Of a stretch of 64,000 bases of DNA, positions 23,449 through 33,593 are shown piece after piece. The position numbers and the translations under genes were made by a program. Source of the DNA: Impatiens glandulifera (Eukaryota; Streptophyta; Magnoliopsida; Ericales; Balsaminaceae); contig NC_061863.1 in NCBI RefSeq assembly GCF_907164915.1, positions 23,203,710 through 23,267,709 of the forward strand, given 5' to 3'. The notes beneath the pieces were generated by a model. It made no database searches. It saw only the letters and a list, made by a program, of their open reading frames with translations, and was not told where the DNA came from. Numbering within the stretch: the first letter of the stretch is position 1; each line of letters opens with the position of its first letter.

Positions 23449-24137
23449 TTAGATTGAGGAGAGGCTAAACATGCTAAAGTTAAAGTGTTTGGATGAGTCT
23501 TTACCTTCTGAGAGGAATGAACATATCTCAAACCTGCTTAGTTCAATCTTAGGGGTGTGAATGTGGGTAGACCCTATGACTGTCGTGGAATCAACTGTGT
23601 TGTTGATTGAGATAACTTGATCATTGATGATGAACTTGAGATTTTGGGGTAAGGTAGAGGCCAAATCCTTAGCTTGATGAAGACATGGTCTTTCTAAGAT
23701 CAAGTTATAGGAAGGTTACATGTTGAGGACACAAAAGTTAACCCACAAAGGGATGTAGTCACACGAACAGTGCACTTAAAGCAACACCTTATCTCACAAC
23801 GAGAGCTGTCGAAACCTCTCAAACATAGGTCAGATGGAATGATAATGTCTAAGAACACATATATCTTCTCAATAGTCCTCCAAGGACATATATTGAGAGT
23901 GGATCCATTGTATATCAAGACCATTGGAACATTCTTTTTCTCCATTTGCACAGAAATGTAGAGCACTTTGTCATGATTTGTTTCGGTTAAGGGAAAATTC
24001 TTGTCTTCGAAGCTAATCATGTTGCGTTGTAAACTAGCTGATATGATTCCTACTAGATCTTCAGGGATAATGTTGGCAAGGATGTTGTCCTTGATTAACT
24101 CATTGAGGACTACTGTCCTATGCTTGATAGAGTACAT
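23449..24137 (-). pseudogene. Gypsy-B aspartic protease remnant
   Basis: The open piece 23700-24137 on the minus strand contains VLYISVQMEKKNVPMVLIYN, then GSTLNICPW, which aligns with the gypsy protease pattern VLIDNGSALNVCP. The catalytic Asp is read as Tyr here. The next piece, 23449-23703, continues after a frameshift with ILERPCLHQA (family LLGRPWIH) and LPQNLKFIINDQVISI. Retroviral-type protease processes Gag-Pol. This copy is inactive by both the active-site change and the frameshift. Confidence 0.8.
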
Positions 24138-24373
24138 TAAGATTTCCTAGATAGAAATATAACTATTTATCCTTTGCAGTTGATTAAGGAGGCTTTCTCT
24201 TGGGTTATGAAAGATCCTTGCTCATCCTCCCTTCTATTTCCAACAAGAATCTGGGATGTGGATGACACCTTAGCTAGTGTGGTTTTCATGAAACTTGGTT
24301 AAAAATTCGTTCCACCACACGTTTCCGCGATATCAATCGGGGCATAGATTTGGGAAGTCATGTTTGACTTCCA

Positions 24374-25800
24374 CTATTCATATGACTCACCGGAATAGGA
24401 ATTGGACTTCTCTTTGGGCCAGGGATCAATCATATTGATCTCTGGTTTAGTGTCATGAATCATGTCTAGTAACACATCATAGTCAGTAGATGCTTCGTTA
24501 ATGGGGAGCATATTGACTTTTTGATCCGGAAGTGGAGTCTTTGATATTTTCGGCTTAGTAGTCACGTTTTGATCGACCAAGTCATGGAAAAGGTGTTTGA
24601 GAGCATTGGAACTATAGTAGTGTGGCCATTTTCATGGTGATAGTAACAACAAGTGTTTTATACTTTCTAAAAAAGGTCTATTTGTTCTTGGGGAATCTGG
24701 TGTAACGAGATTCTTTTCATGGAGAATTTTCATTACTTGACTTAAAGGAATCCCTAGGTCGTCAAAGACTCAAGGGGGTTTAAGTGCATTTGGAGGTGTG
24801 CCTTTGGTAAGAGTAGTTGTATCCACTTTGGGCAGTGGAGACTTACTTGGGCTCGTCTTTTGAGGCGATTTCTCATGCGAGGCAGAAGTTACCTAGTGTA
24901 TTTGCGTCTTTTCCTTTTTTGTTAAATGACTTGTAGGTGTGGTAGTTTTGACTTCCTTTCCCCACTTTCCTTCCTTCCCAATAGCGTCATCGAGGTTGAT
25001 GGTAGTGTTTAGCAATTTCTTTATTATTTGGAAAGTTTTGACGGCGAATCCATCGGAATATCGTCCGTTAATGTTTTCCAAGATCATATCAATTTGACGT
25101 TGTTTTCTTAGGAGGGAATTGATTTCCTCGATGACAGTTTTCTATCGTTCGATAAACATGGAGAATTTCTCATTTTCCCCCTACTGGATTTTCTTAAATC
25201 TCTTTTTTGGTCGTTCGAGGTTGTGATACATTAAGAAGCGTTCTATGAACTCTACATCCAACTCTTTTGTGCTCTAGTCATTTGATGGAATGAAAACTCT
25301 TGATGAGGTTATGGGTGTTGTAGTAAGTAACCCATTCCAGATCTAAAAGCATGATTAACGGCTTGCCGTCCACCATGAAATTCATTTTCTTGATGAGATA
25401 CCATGGGAGAATGTCTCATATTTCATCATTGCTCTGTATCGATGGTTCATGCAAGACTTCATTCATTCTCCGATATTAAATAGAAGGGAACATGATTCTA
25501 TCAGGAAAAACTGACGGTAAGCGCTCAAACTTGTCAAGCAACTAAATGTAGAGGATTAAGGAGGAGACCCTTTTACTCATGCTAGAAGATAGAGGATTAA
25601 ATTTGTTTCCTCTTTTCATTTGGTGTGCTACCTCGATGATCCTCGAGGAGGGTTTACCATTTCTGGTGTTAGTAAGAAATGAGCCAGTAGGATTGACATC
25701 GTTATCATGGACGATCCTAGCGTTAGAGGGATCACTCCATTTCTTATTTCCATCTTGGTTCAATTATGGAAATCGATGTACGTCTTTGCGAGGATAGTAT
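24374..25800 (-). pseudogene. Gypsy-B gag-region remnant
   Basis: Short minus-strand open pieces at 24374-24580, 24893-25087 (MILENINGRYSDGFAVKTFQ) and 25542-25763 occupy the place of gag, upstream of the protease. The family match is by position and low-complexity style rather than by a diagnostic motif; no zinc knuckle is visible. The plus-strand ORF at 25579-25797 is a shadow. Confidence 0.5.
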
Positions 25801-26248
25801 AGGATGTGACTTTAGAGTTCGTACTCCTCTTGTAAGAGCATTCCGATGGGAATTGAGTCTACAAACAGCCATAAATATAAAATATTTTTGTTGTCCATCA
25901 TAAGAATTGCCCAAAAGTTTTCTATGGTTGGGTACACAGACCTTTCACTAAGGAAGTAAGCTCGTTTGATATGATTACACCTTCACTGTATTTTCATCAT
26001 GAAGATGGAGTTTACTTTGAAGTTTATGAACCTCATGATAGGAATGAGGCCATTAGATCAATAATTTCATTCATTTTCATGAAAGTTATCGATCTAGGGA
26101 ACTAGCGCGACATCCGTCAGTATGGATATTGTTATTCAAAACATTTATAAACATGCGTTTGTTTTTAAAGGAAGGAACATGCTCAAAAAGCTCACATAGA
26201 CTATACAGGCATACACATAATACATATATAGTAGTCACATAAGGGTTG
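25801..26248 (-). other. Gypsy-B 5' internal sequence left of copia-1
   Basis: This is noncoding or decayed sequence. Its continuation is found at 31680 beyond copia-1, as shown by the GGTTG target duplication. Nothing else is recognisable. Confidence 0.45.
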
Positions 26249-27114
26249 TGTTAGGATCGGCGGCACCAATAGAGACGGGGGTCTGACTATTGTTGACGAC
26301 TTCGGATAAACAGTTTGATAGAAATCCTGTTAGGGATTAATATCTCTTTCTATACTTCACAAATCTTTGCAAACTCTTGAACGATTCAAGTGCGGAAACG
26401 TTTGCTTAGGTTTGAAGCTAAAAACCAAAGAAGGAGAAGATGACAGAATGTAAATAACACAACAGATTGTTTATGGATGTTCGGAGCAAACTCTCCTACG
26501 TCACACCTTCTTCCAACCACCGGAAGGATTCACTATACTTTTCAATCAAATACAGTTAGTTGACTAGCTAATACTCTGTTGAACAGAACAGGCTCTGTTC
26601 AACTTACAACACACTGTTAATGGCTATCAAATAGTCCAGTAACTTATCTCTCAACTTCACGTAGTGATTTACAAAATACACTTGAGAATAAAATATCTAG
26701 AAATAAAGCTTCTGGAAATCTTTTGATTCAATGAGAGAGAAGGCTTCAGCTTCTGTCTTGTTTTTCTGCTTCTCTTCATCTTCATCCTTAGGCAGCAATA
26801 TATTCTTGAAAAACTTCAACGAAATCTTCCTTTTGGATACGTGGCAATAATCCATTGGAAGGCCGCCCATAGTACACAAGTACAACAAGCACTGTTCATA
26901 TGGAGCGTGGCCGTACCAATCTGGTAGTGGCCAAATATTCTTCTGAAATTGTCCTGCACAGAACATGTAGTGGGAGGAAAATTTACTTACGTGGCATTCA
27001 TCAATTGGTTACAGTTGGCTGTCGTACTGATCTTCACAAGAGAGTGGAGCAGGAGTAGCGTACAGCTAGAGCATGTGGGTAGGCGGGTGCTAGCTTCAAG
27101 TATACTGCTTAAGC

Positions 27115-27590
27115 TGAGCATTAGACGTATTTCAGTTATACGGATTGTGAAAATCAGTCTAATGAAATTTAAACATCCCCGTCTAATAACAGAGTCTTTT
27201 AGACCGCCTAGTCTAATAGATTTAGACTTACGTCTAATTACAATAACCATTAGACTGCACGTCTAACTCCGGTTCTACCTCAGACTAATCTAAAGGAGTT
27301 AAACTCACGTCTAACTTTCACAATCTATTAGACTCACGTCTAATTCCGCAAATATATTAGACTCACGTCTAATTCCTTGCATCTATTAGACTCCACGTCT
27401 AATTCCACTAGTTAGACTGCACGTCTAATTCCGGTTCTACCTCAGACTAATCTAAAGGAGTTAGACTCACGTCTAACTTTCACAGTCCATTAGACTCACG
27501 TCTAATTCCGCAAGTATATTAGACTCACGTATAATTCCTTGCATCTATTAGACTCCACGTCTAATTCCACTAGTTAGACCCCCACGTGAC
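27115..27590. repeat. TTAGAC/GTCTAA dyad cluster in copia-1 3' LTR
   Basis: This is a run of AGAC-N3-6-GTCT dyads (for example TTAGACTGCACGTCTAA, TTAGACTCACGTCTAA) with a duplicated block containing CCGGTTCTACCTCAGACTAA. The matching region of the other LTR is about 30950-31250 and is shorter. Confidence 0.85.
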
Positions 27591-27656
27591 TTTGCTTGCG
27601 CGCGTTGACTTTCAGCTGTGCCTGCAAATTAAAAAAAACTCTATTTATTAATTCTA

Positions 27657-27720
27657 CACCTGGTGAGATTCGAACCTAGATCACCTGTATGACAGGCAGA
27701 CATGCTTACCACTACACCAC
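27657..27720 (-). other. tRNA-Asp-like module in copia-1 3' LTR
   Basis: On the minus strand the 64 bp read GTGGTGTAGTGGTAAGCATG (D-arm-like), TGCCTGTCATACAGG (anticodon-arm-like, GTC in the loop) and GGTTCGAATC (B-box/T-loop). This order and the CTGTCAY loop resemble plant tRNA-Asp(GTC). The acceptor stem does not close and the anticodon stem has a mismatch, so it is a relic, not a working tRNA. The B-box could in principle bind TFIIIC. It lies in the U3 half of the LTR. Confidence 0.6.
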
Positions 27721-27856
27721 TTAAGATGTTCATATCTAAATATATATTTATATATTTGATATGACTAAAAATTATAGAACTTAGTTTTATCCAAAAACTA
27801 TTTCATCAATCATCAAATCAAAATTGTTAAGTTATTTTTAAATCAATTAAAAATTT

Positions 27857-28010
27857 CAACCCAACAATTTCCTCCTTTTTGATTATTTAAATTAAATTAT
27901 CAAAACTTGTTGAGTTCATTAAAAATTTCAACCCAACAATTTCCCCCTTTTTGATTATTTAAATTAAATTATCAAAACTTGTTGAGTTCATTAAAAATTT
28001 CAACCCAACA
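27857..28010 (-). repeat. Triplicated LTR terminus (72-bp period)
   Basis: CAACCCAACA occurs at 27857, 27929 and 28001, exactly 72 bp apart, and each is followed by an ATTTCCYCCTTTTT tract. On the minus strand each unit is an LTR start (TGTTGGGTTG) plus the sequence before the polypurine tract plus the tract itself. The same triplet lies at 31521, 31593 and 31665 in the other LTR. Confidence 0.92.
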
Positions 28011-28024
28011 ATTTCCCCCTTTTT
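28011..28024 (-). other. Polypurine tract of copia-1
   Basis: The minus strand reads AAAAAGGGGGAAAT directly before the LTR start TGTTGGGTTG. It primes plus-strand DNA synthesis. Two further copies of the tract lie inside the LTR. Confidence 0.85.
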
Positions 28025-28094
28025 GATTGTTTAAATTAAATTTATCAAAACTAGTTGAGTTCATGATTTAAACATAATCTAGGCATTATCATAA

Positions 28095-28185
28095 TCTAAC
28101 AATCCTAAAAATATTTCTAAGGTAGGAAAACTTAAACTCGAGAAGTGGCTTTGAAAAGATGTCAGCCACTTCAGGCTGCTGATTG
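28095..28185 (-). pseudogene. Copia-1 RNase H C-terminal stub
   Basis: On the minus strand, EVADIFSKPLLEFKFSYLRN matches the C-terminus of copia RNase H (ADIFTKPL...KF..LRN; compare copia-2 EDIFTKPLPDAKFSHFRN near 46850). It is the only trace of pol and marks the 3' breakpoint of the internal deletion. Confidence 0.85.
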
Positions 28186-28760
28186 TCATATGCTATGTCC
28201 GAGCAACCAGCTGTCCAGATGCCGTGTTGCTCTTCCAAGTTGCTTTCTTGTTTTACCTGCATTCAAAGACAATAACAACTCTGGTACCCATTTTTCTTTG
28301 GTTCCATGGCTTATTAGTCCCTTGGGAATCCATACTTTGATTATTTTTATGGATTTTCCATTTTGCGTTGTGATCGGTGCGTAAGATTTACGCTTAGTAA
28401 ACGTCTTTCTGCTAGCAGATGAACTATTAATCTTAGAGGATGGTTTTTTTCTAAAACTCCTTGACTTCCTGTCAAGTTTTAATATGTCAGACTTGCTGGC
28501 TGCTTCCATCTTAAGTTTCAGCCAGCTAACAGTTGAGGAACATAAGTAATCTCATTCTTTAAGGTTAACTCATCACAGCTTGGATTAGTTCCATTCTCAA
28601 TTAAGCTCCCTTTGACAAAGTTTATAGATTTAAACTTGTCAGTTTCTGGGTTTAACTTTTCACAAGACTTGTCTGAATCATTGCCATCAAATCCTAAACC
28701 GGATTTGCATCCGGCAGGCCTCAGCATACTTATCTGCTGTCTGACTGCATCTCTAGACTT
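28186..28760 (-). pseudogene. Copia-1 gag C-terminal region up to the deletion breakpoint
   Basis: Two minus-strand pieces, 28518-28727 (ISMLRPAGCKSGLGFDGND, LTLKNEITYVPQ) and 28186-28509 (DRKSRSFRKKPSSKIN, TTQNGKSIKIIKVWIPKGLI, KEKWVPE), match copia-2 Gag residues in the same order (SMLKPVRSRSGLGYNSND, TTQNEKSIRITQIWIPKGLI). A one-base frameshift near 28520 separates them. The frame leaves the family sequence right after KWVPE, where protease should follow. Confidence 0.8.
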
Positions 28761-28763
28761 CGT

Positions 28764-29999
28764 CTAGGAACCGACCACATATGTCAAACGTTGGTTTTCA
28801 GAAAACAGAGTTTGAACATTTTCCTTGAGCTTCTCATTCTCAGATGAGAGCTCAGCCATTTTATTTTCAAAAACTTCAGAATCATTGATTTGAGATGAAG
28901 AAAAACTGTTAGATTTGTTTTTCAAATTTAGTTCATCAAAAGAGTTTGACAGTTTCTTGTACTCAATGACCATATAATTGAGTGCAGTAATTAACTCATC
29001 TCTTGAGAATTTTTCAGAGGAGAAATCAAATACCTCAGAGTCAACTTCTTCTTTTGCCATGAATCAAATGACCTCTTCAGCATCACTGACGTTGGATGAT
29101 GAATCATCTGAGTCACTGTCGGCCCACTTGGCTTTGTTTTCAGCCGCCATGAGAGTCTTCAGCTCTTTCTTGTTCTTTTTCTCATCTTTCTTCTTCTCAT
29201 CACGCTTCAGCTTGCTGTTTCCTTCCTTGAAGTGTCTCTTCTTCATGAATTTACAGATTTTCTTCATGAAAAGAGCCATGGCATTGCTGCTAATCTGCAT
29301 AACAGCAGCCTTCACAGCAGTGACAGTAGATGGCTCCTCATCAGTCACCAATGCCTTTGTTATGATTGTGGATATGGGGTGCTTCTCTTCATTTCTATAG
29401 TTCATCTCGAACTCATAGGCCTTTAGATCGACCAGCAAGTCAAAGAGCTCCATCTCATTGAGGTCTTTAGACTCCCTCATCGCCATCGTCTTAATATCCC
29501 ACTCTCTGGGCAAAGCACGCATGACTTTGATCGCAACCTCTCTGTTTCTGTAAGTCTTGCCAAGAGTGGATAGAGAAGTGATAACCTTACTGAATCTCTC
29601 ATCGAACTCAGTCATCGTCTCTCCAGGACGCATCTTGAAGTTATCGAACTATTGAGTGGCAATCATGATTCTGTTTTCTTTTGTTTGCTCGTTGCCTTCA
29701 CACATTTTAGTCAGCTTCTCCTAAATATCTTTGGCAGTGGGACATGTAATGATCTTGTATGTCATGTTGTCATCCAATGTCTTGTAGAGGATGTCTTTTA
29801 CTATGTTGTCGAGGTTGTTCTTTCTTTTATCTTCACTGGTCCACTCAGATCTAGCCTTCTCAATCTTTATCGGACCGTTAGTGATGACAAACCACATGTC
29901 ATCATCTATGGCAGCTAGATGAGTGTGGACTCTCACCTTCCACACAACATAGTTTTCCTCTGAGAACATGGGAACATTGTTGATGACAGACATAGACAT
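28764..29999 (-). pseudogene. Copia-1 gag N-terminal and UBN2-type region with in-frame stops
   Basis: Gag would form the particle shell that packages element RNA. From ATG at 29999 one minus-strand frame reads MSMSVINNVPMFSEENYVVW, HLAAIDDDMWFVITNGPIKI, then FDERFSKVITSLSTLGKTY, ALPREWDIKTMAMRESKDL (UBN2 family) and a coiled-coil tail (ELSSENEKLKENVQTLFSEN). Stops interrupt it at about 29721, 29650, 29064 and 28764. No CCHC zinc knuckle is visible where copia Gag usually has one; a Lys-rich stretch (KRDEKKKDEKKNKKELK) occupies the place. Plus-strand ORFs here are shadows. Confidence 0.85.
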
Positions 30000-30036
30000 G
30001 ATTCAAATTTATTAGAAGCTTGAGAATAGAAAACGA

Positions 30037-30050
30037 GGCTCTGATACCAA
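30037..30050 (-). other. Primer binding site of copia-1
   Basis: The minus strand reads TTGGTATCAGAGCC just inside the 5' LTR, the standard copia site complementary to initiator methionine tRNA. Confidence 0.92.
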
Positions 30051-30051
30051 T

Positions 30052-31674
30052 TGTTAGGATCGACGGCACCAATAGAAACGGGGGCCTGACTATTGTTGAC
30101 GACTTCAGATAAACAGTTTGATAGAAATCCTGTTAGGGATAAATATCTTTTTCTATTCTTCACAAACCTTTGCAAACTCTTGAACGATTCAAGTGCGGAA
30201 ACGTTTGCTTAGGTTTGAAGCTAAAAACCAAAGAAGGAGAAGATGACAGAATGTAAACAACACAACAGATTGTTTATGGATGTTCGGAGCAAACTCTCCT
30301 ATGTCACCCCTTCTTCCAACCATCGGAAGGATTCACTATACTTTTCAATCAAATACAGTTAGCTTACTAGCTAATACTCTGTTGAACAGAACAGCCTCTG
30401 TTCAACTTACAACACACTGTTAATGACTATCAAATAGTCCAGTAACTTATCTCTCAACTTCACGTAGTGATTTACAAAATACACTTGAGAATAAAATATC
30501 TAGAGAGAGAGTAAGTTTATTCAAGAAATCAAGCTTCTGGAAATCTTTTGATTCAATGAGAGAGAAGGCTTCAACTTCTGTCTTGTTTTTCTGCTTCTCT
30601 TCATCTTCATCCTTAGGCAGCAATATATTCTTGAAAAAACTTCAACGGTCGAATCTTCCTTTTGGATACGTGGCAAGCATCCATTGGAAGGCCGCCCATA
30701 GTACACAAGTACATCAAGTACTGTTCATATGGAGCGTGGCCGTACCAATCTGTTAGTGGCCAAATATTCTTCTGAAATTGTCCTGCACAGAACAAGTAGT
30801 GGGAAGAATATTAACTTACGTGGCATTCATCAATTGGTTACAGCTGGCTGTCGTACTGATCTTCACAAGAGAGTGGAGCAGGAGTAGCGTACAGCTAGAG
30901 CACGTGGGTAGGCGGGTGCTAACTTCAAGCATACTGCTTAAGCTGAGCATTAGACGTATTTCAGTTATACGGATTGTGAAAATCAGTCTAATGAAATTTA
31001 AACATCCCCGTCTAATAACAGATTCTATTAGACTGCCTGGTCTAATAGATTTAGACTTACGTCTAATTACAATAAACATTAGACTGCACGTCTAACTCCA
31101 CTGAGTTAGACTGCACGTCTAATTCCGGTTCTACCTCAGACTAATCTGAAGGAGTTAGACTCACGCCTAACTTTCACAATCCATTAGACTCACGTCTAAT
31201 TCCTTGCATCTATTAGACTCCACGTCTAATTCTACTAGTTAGACCCCCACGTGACTTGGCTTTCGCGCGTTGACTTTCAGCTGTGCCTGCAAATTAACAA
31301 AAATCTATTTATTAATTCTGCACCTGGTGAAATTCGAACCTAGGTCACCTGTATGACAGACAAACATGCTTACCACTACACCACTTAAGATGTTGATATC
31401 TAAATATATATTTATATATTTTATATGACTAACAATTATAGAACTTAGTTTTGTCCAAAAACTATTTCATCAATCATCAAATCAAAATTGTTAAGTTATT
31501 TTTAAATCAATTAAAAATTTCAACCCAATAATTTCCCCCTTTTTGATTATTTAAATTAAATTATCAAAACTTGTTGAGTTCATTAAAAATTTCAACCCAA
31601 CAATTTCCCTCTTTTTGATTATTTAAATTAAATTATCAAAACTTGTTGAGTTCATTAAAAATTTCAACCCAACA
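30052..31674 (-). mobile_element. 5' LTR of copia-1
   Basis: It runs from TGTTAGGATCGACGGCACC to TTTCAACCCAACA, 1,623 bp. Its left end abuts the PBS and its right end abuts the target duplication GGTTG. It carries the same modules as its partner: dyad cluster (about 30950-31250), tRNA-like block and triplicated terminus (31521-31674). Confidence 0.93.
31321..31384 (-). other. tRNA-Asp-like module in copia-1 5' LTR
   Basis: This is the second copy of the 64-bp module, differing from 27657-27720 at a few sites. It keeps TAGTGGTAAGCATG, the CTGTCAT loop and GGTTCGAATT on the minus strand. Its presence in both LTRs shows it was part of the LTR before this insertion. Confidence 0.6.
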
Positions 31675-31679
31675 GGTTG

Positions 31680-32194
31680 TAGTGACGAGGTCTTTTGGTT
31701 GTCTAGGCACGACAAACAACCAAATTGGTGATAGTAACTATGTTTTTTGTTTTAAGGGTAAAATGGGTAAGAGATTCTCATTCACCGATAGTGGAAGGGA
31801 TAAACCCTCACTATAAATCAGGGAATATCAACTCAATTCGGAATTTACACCAACCTCCATAATGTCTGCGTCCTATCAGACGAATCATCGCCAAAGGGTG
31901 GGTCAATCCCAGTTTCTTAGTTATTCATCTCGTAACATCATTCAATTTGTAACAAATTGTCATTCCACATTGAAAATCTTTACATGTAAATGTAGAAGTA
32001 CCAATCCCGATCGAGTACTTTTTTGTAAGAAGAGGGTGATGTACCTTTAACACATAAATGATAAAGGTTTAAATAGGGATAATACATATGCGTCTTTAAG
32101 GTGTTGTACCTTGTAAGACAAGTCTATTAGTTGTGAAAACTTGATACAAACGTTTCAAAAGCCAAGTATATTTTTTTGAGTTAATCGTTTTAAA
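31680..32194 (-). other. Gypsy-B leader between PBS and copia-1
   Basis: This continues the gypsy-B internal region beyond the copia-1 insertion. No ORF of note; the 62-codon plus-strand frame at 31862-32050 has no recognisable motif. Confidence 0.5.
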
Positions 32195-32212
32195 TTCCCA
32201 ATAGAGTCAATA
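32195..32212 (-). other. Decayed primer binding site of gypsy-B
   Basis: The minus strand reads TATTGACTCTATTGGGAA and matches 13 of 18 bases of the gypsy-A site TGGCGACTCTGTTGGGGA. It sits 7 bases inside the LTR end, which supports both the LTR boundary and the shared family. Confidence 0.6.
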
Positions 32213-32219
32213 AGAAAGT

Positions 32220-33593
32220 TGTAACCCCCAAGATCGACCCTTCCGTAGCTTAGCACTTGTTTAGGGAACATATGGCAATATAGGGGAACTCGGGGTGGCT
32301 CAGGTTTGATGGTTTTAACCTTAATTTGCGTGCCATACATCTTTTTTAAAATAAATGTTTTTATATTACCATCTTCTAAAATTAATTATGTAAAAATAAT
32401 TAATTTTATTCAAATTTTAATAATATGGGGATTTGTAATAATCAAATGAACTTTGATTTAAAATCCGTTTTAAATTAATTAAACATAACTAATTTAAGAA
32501 AATATTATTTATTAGAACATAGAGTGTTTCCAATTGATTTTAGAAAAAGCAATAAAAAAAGGTGTACGTGTACAAACATAATTTATACTAGAATTTCATA
32601 TTTTGGTTCGAAGTTTTGTGATACTCGGGAAAGGCTTTTGCGCTTCATCCTCCATACCCGTCCAAAAATGGTCTGTACGTATAAAGTTGATTTTTGAAAA
32701 TCGATTTTTAATGTTTTGAGTTTTTAACTAGTTATTCTTCTGGTCCTAGTCATGCTTCTAGGTTTAGTGTTATTTAAAATATTGAAACATCAATATTTAA
32801 ATGCCTAATAGCTTGGATCATCCAAAATACATTTAATGTATTTTGGCTGTTCTTTAGTCAACTCGTCGGAGTAGGTAGTGATGAGGCCTACGGTTGTAGG
32901 GAGAATGATCACCAACATCGGAGGACGAAACAAAGTCATTTCGTGCCTATTTTGGCGTTCCGTTCAGCGTTGTTGGCGTTTGGGCGTTTTCGGCTAACAA
33001 GGTTGATGTCACATTAGTTTATTCGGTGCTCTCACACACTTCCTTCCACTAAAGCAGGCTACGCGGAGCGCTTTAGTGTGCAACTCTTGTTGCACTGAAT
33101 TCAGTTGTTTTTGGCTACACCCAATTACAAATATATAATTTTTTATTTAAAACCTTAGGGATTTGTTTGAAATTGATATTTTGACTCTTTTGACTTTAAA
33201 TTTGATCTTTTAAGTACACAAAATATAAAAATAAATATGACAAATATTTTATCAAATATTTTATTTATTTTTTATATTTTTATGATTAAAATAAAAATTC
33301 TCTTGTGAATTGGATACAAAATTCACTCTTAATTATTTATTTTTATCCTTTAATTTTTCTAAAATTATTTTCAGATATTATGGGTACAACATTTATCCCA
33401 AATAATTTTATTTTTTTATTTTGGCCTTAATCCTTAATTAATTTGATTAATTAACACATTAATCAATCATAATTAATTATTTTAAATAGGTTTTTGTCTA
33501 TGGGGTTAATTATTTTGATTTTATTTATTTAAAAATAAATCATAATAATTATTTTATTATTAGAAATTAGGATGTAGATTTTTAATGCTTACA
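32220..33593 (-). mobile_element. 5' LTR of gypsy-B
   Basis: It runs from TGTAACCCCC to GCTTACA (1,374 bp), with matching TGTAA/TTACA ends. The right half matches the 3' LTR (13555-14483) at roughly 90 percent by eye; the left half matches the inverted fragment at about 38990-39500. It seems to lack a central block (with GGACCGAG repeats) present in that fragment. Confidence 0.75.

Larger units (their letters stand above)
26249..28010 (-). mobile_element. 3' LTR of copia-1
   Basis: It runs from TGTTAGGATCGGCGGCACC to TTTCAACCCAACA (plus strand) and is 1,762 bp. It is longer than its partner because of extra minisatellite units at 27115-27590. It contains a tRNA-like module (27657-27720) and a triplicated 72-bp terminus (27857-28010). 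Confidence 0.92.
26249..31674 (-). mobile_element. Copia-1: non-autonomous Ty1/copia element, gag only, TSD GGTTG
   Basis: This is a complete element on the minus strand. It has 5' LTR 31674-30052, a tRNA-iMet-type PBS, a gag region, a pol deletion, a PPT and 3' LTR 28010-26249. GGTTG at 26244-26248 and 31675-31679 is a perfect target duplication in gypsy-B. The 2.04-kb interior has gag but no protease, integrase or RT; only the last residues of RNase H remain, joined to the gag-proximal region. LTR-LTR mismatch is about 4 percent over the first 360 bp by eye. Gag-only LTR elements are known in plants. This one seems a deletion derivative of the copia-2 type. Confidence 0.93.
13472..33593 (-). 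mobile_element. Gypsy-B: Tat-type Ty3/gypsy element, nested with three copia insertions
   Basis: Read on the minus strand, the order is 5' LTR (33593-32220), PBS (32212-32195), leader, gag, PR, RT, RNase H, second RNase H, IN, long 3' noncoding region with tandem repeats, then 3' LTR (14483-13472). Three copia insertions with their own 5-bp target duplications interrupt it: 26249-31674, 21579-22673 and 15516-16664. Many frameshifts and stops show that it is old. The left end joins the gypsy-A LTR directly, so no gypsy-B target duplication can be checked. Confidence 0.8.

Noticed and set aside
27657..27720. Functional tRNA-Asp gene
   Set aside because: Acceptor stem does not close, the anticodon stem has a mismatch, and the block sits identically in both LTRs. 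Kept as a tRNA-like module only.
28978..29400. Plus-strand ORFs over copia gag (28978-29400, 29652-29918, 50639-51067)
   Set aside because: Antisense shadows of Gag. Ser/Phe/Leu-rich composition arises from the reverse of Lys/Glu-rich coding sequence.
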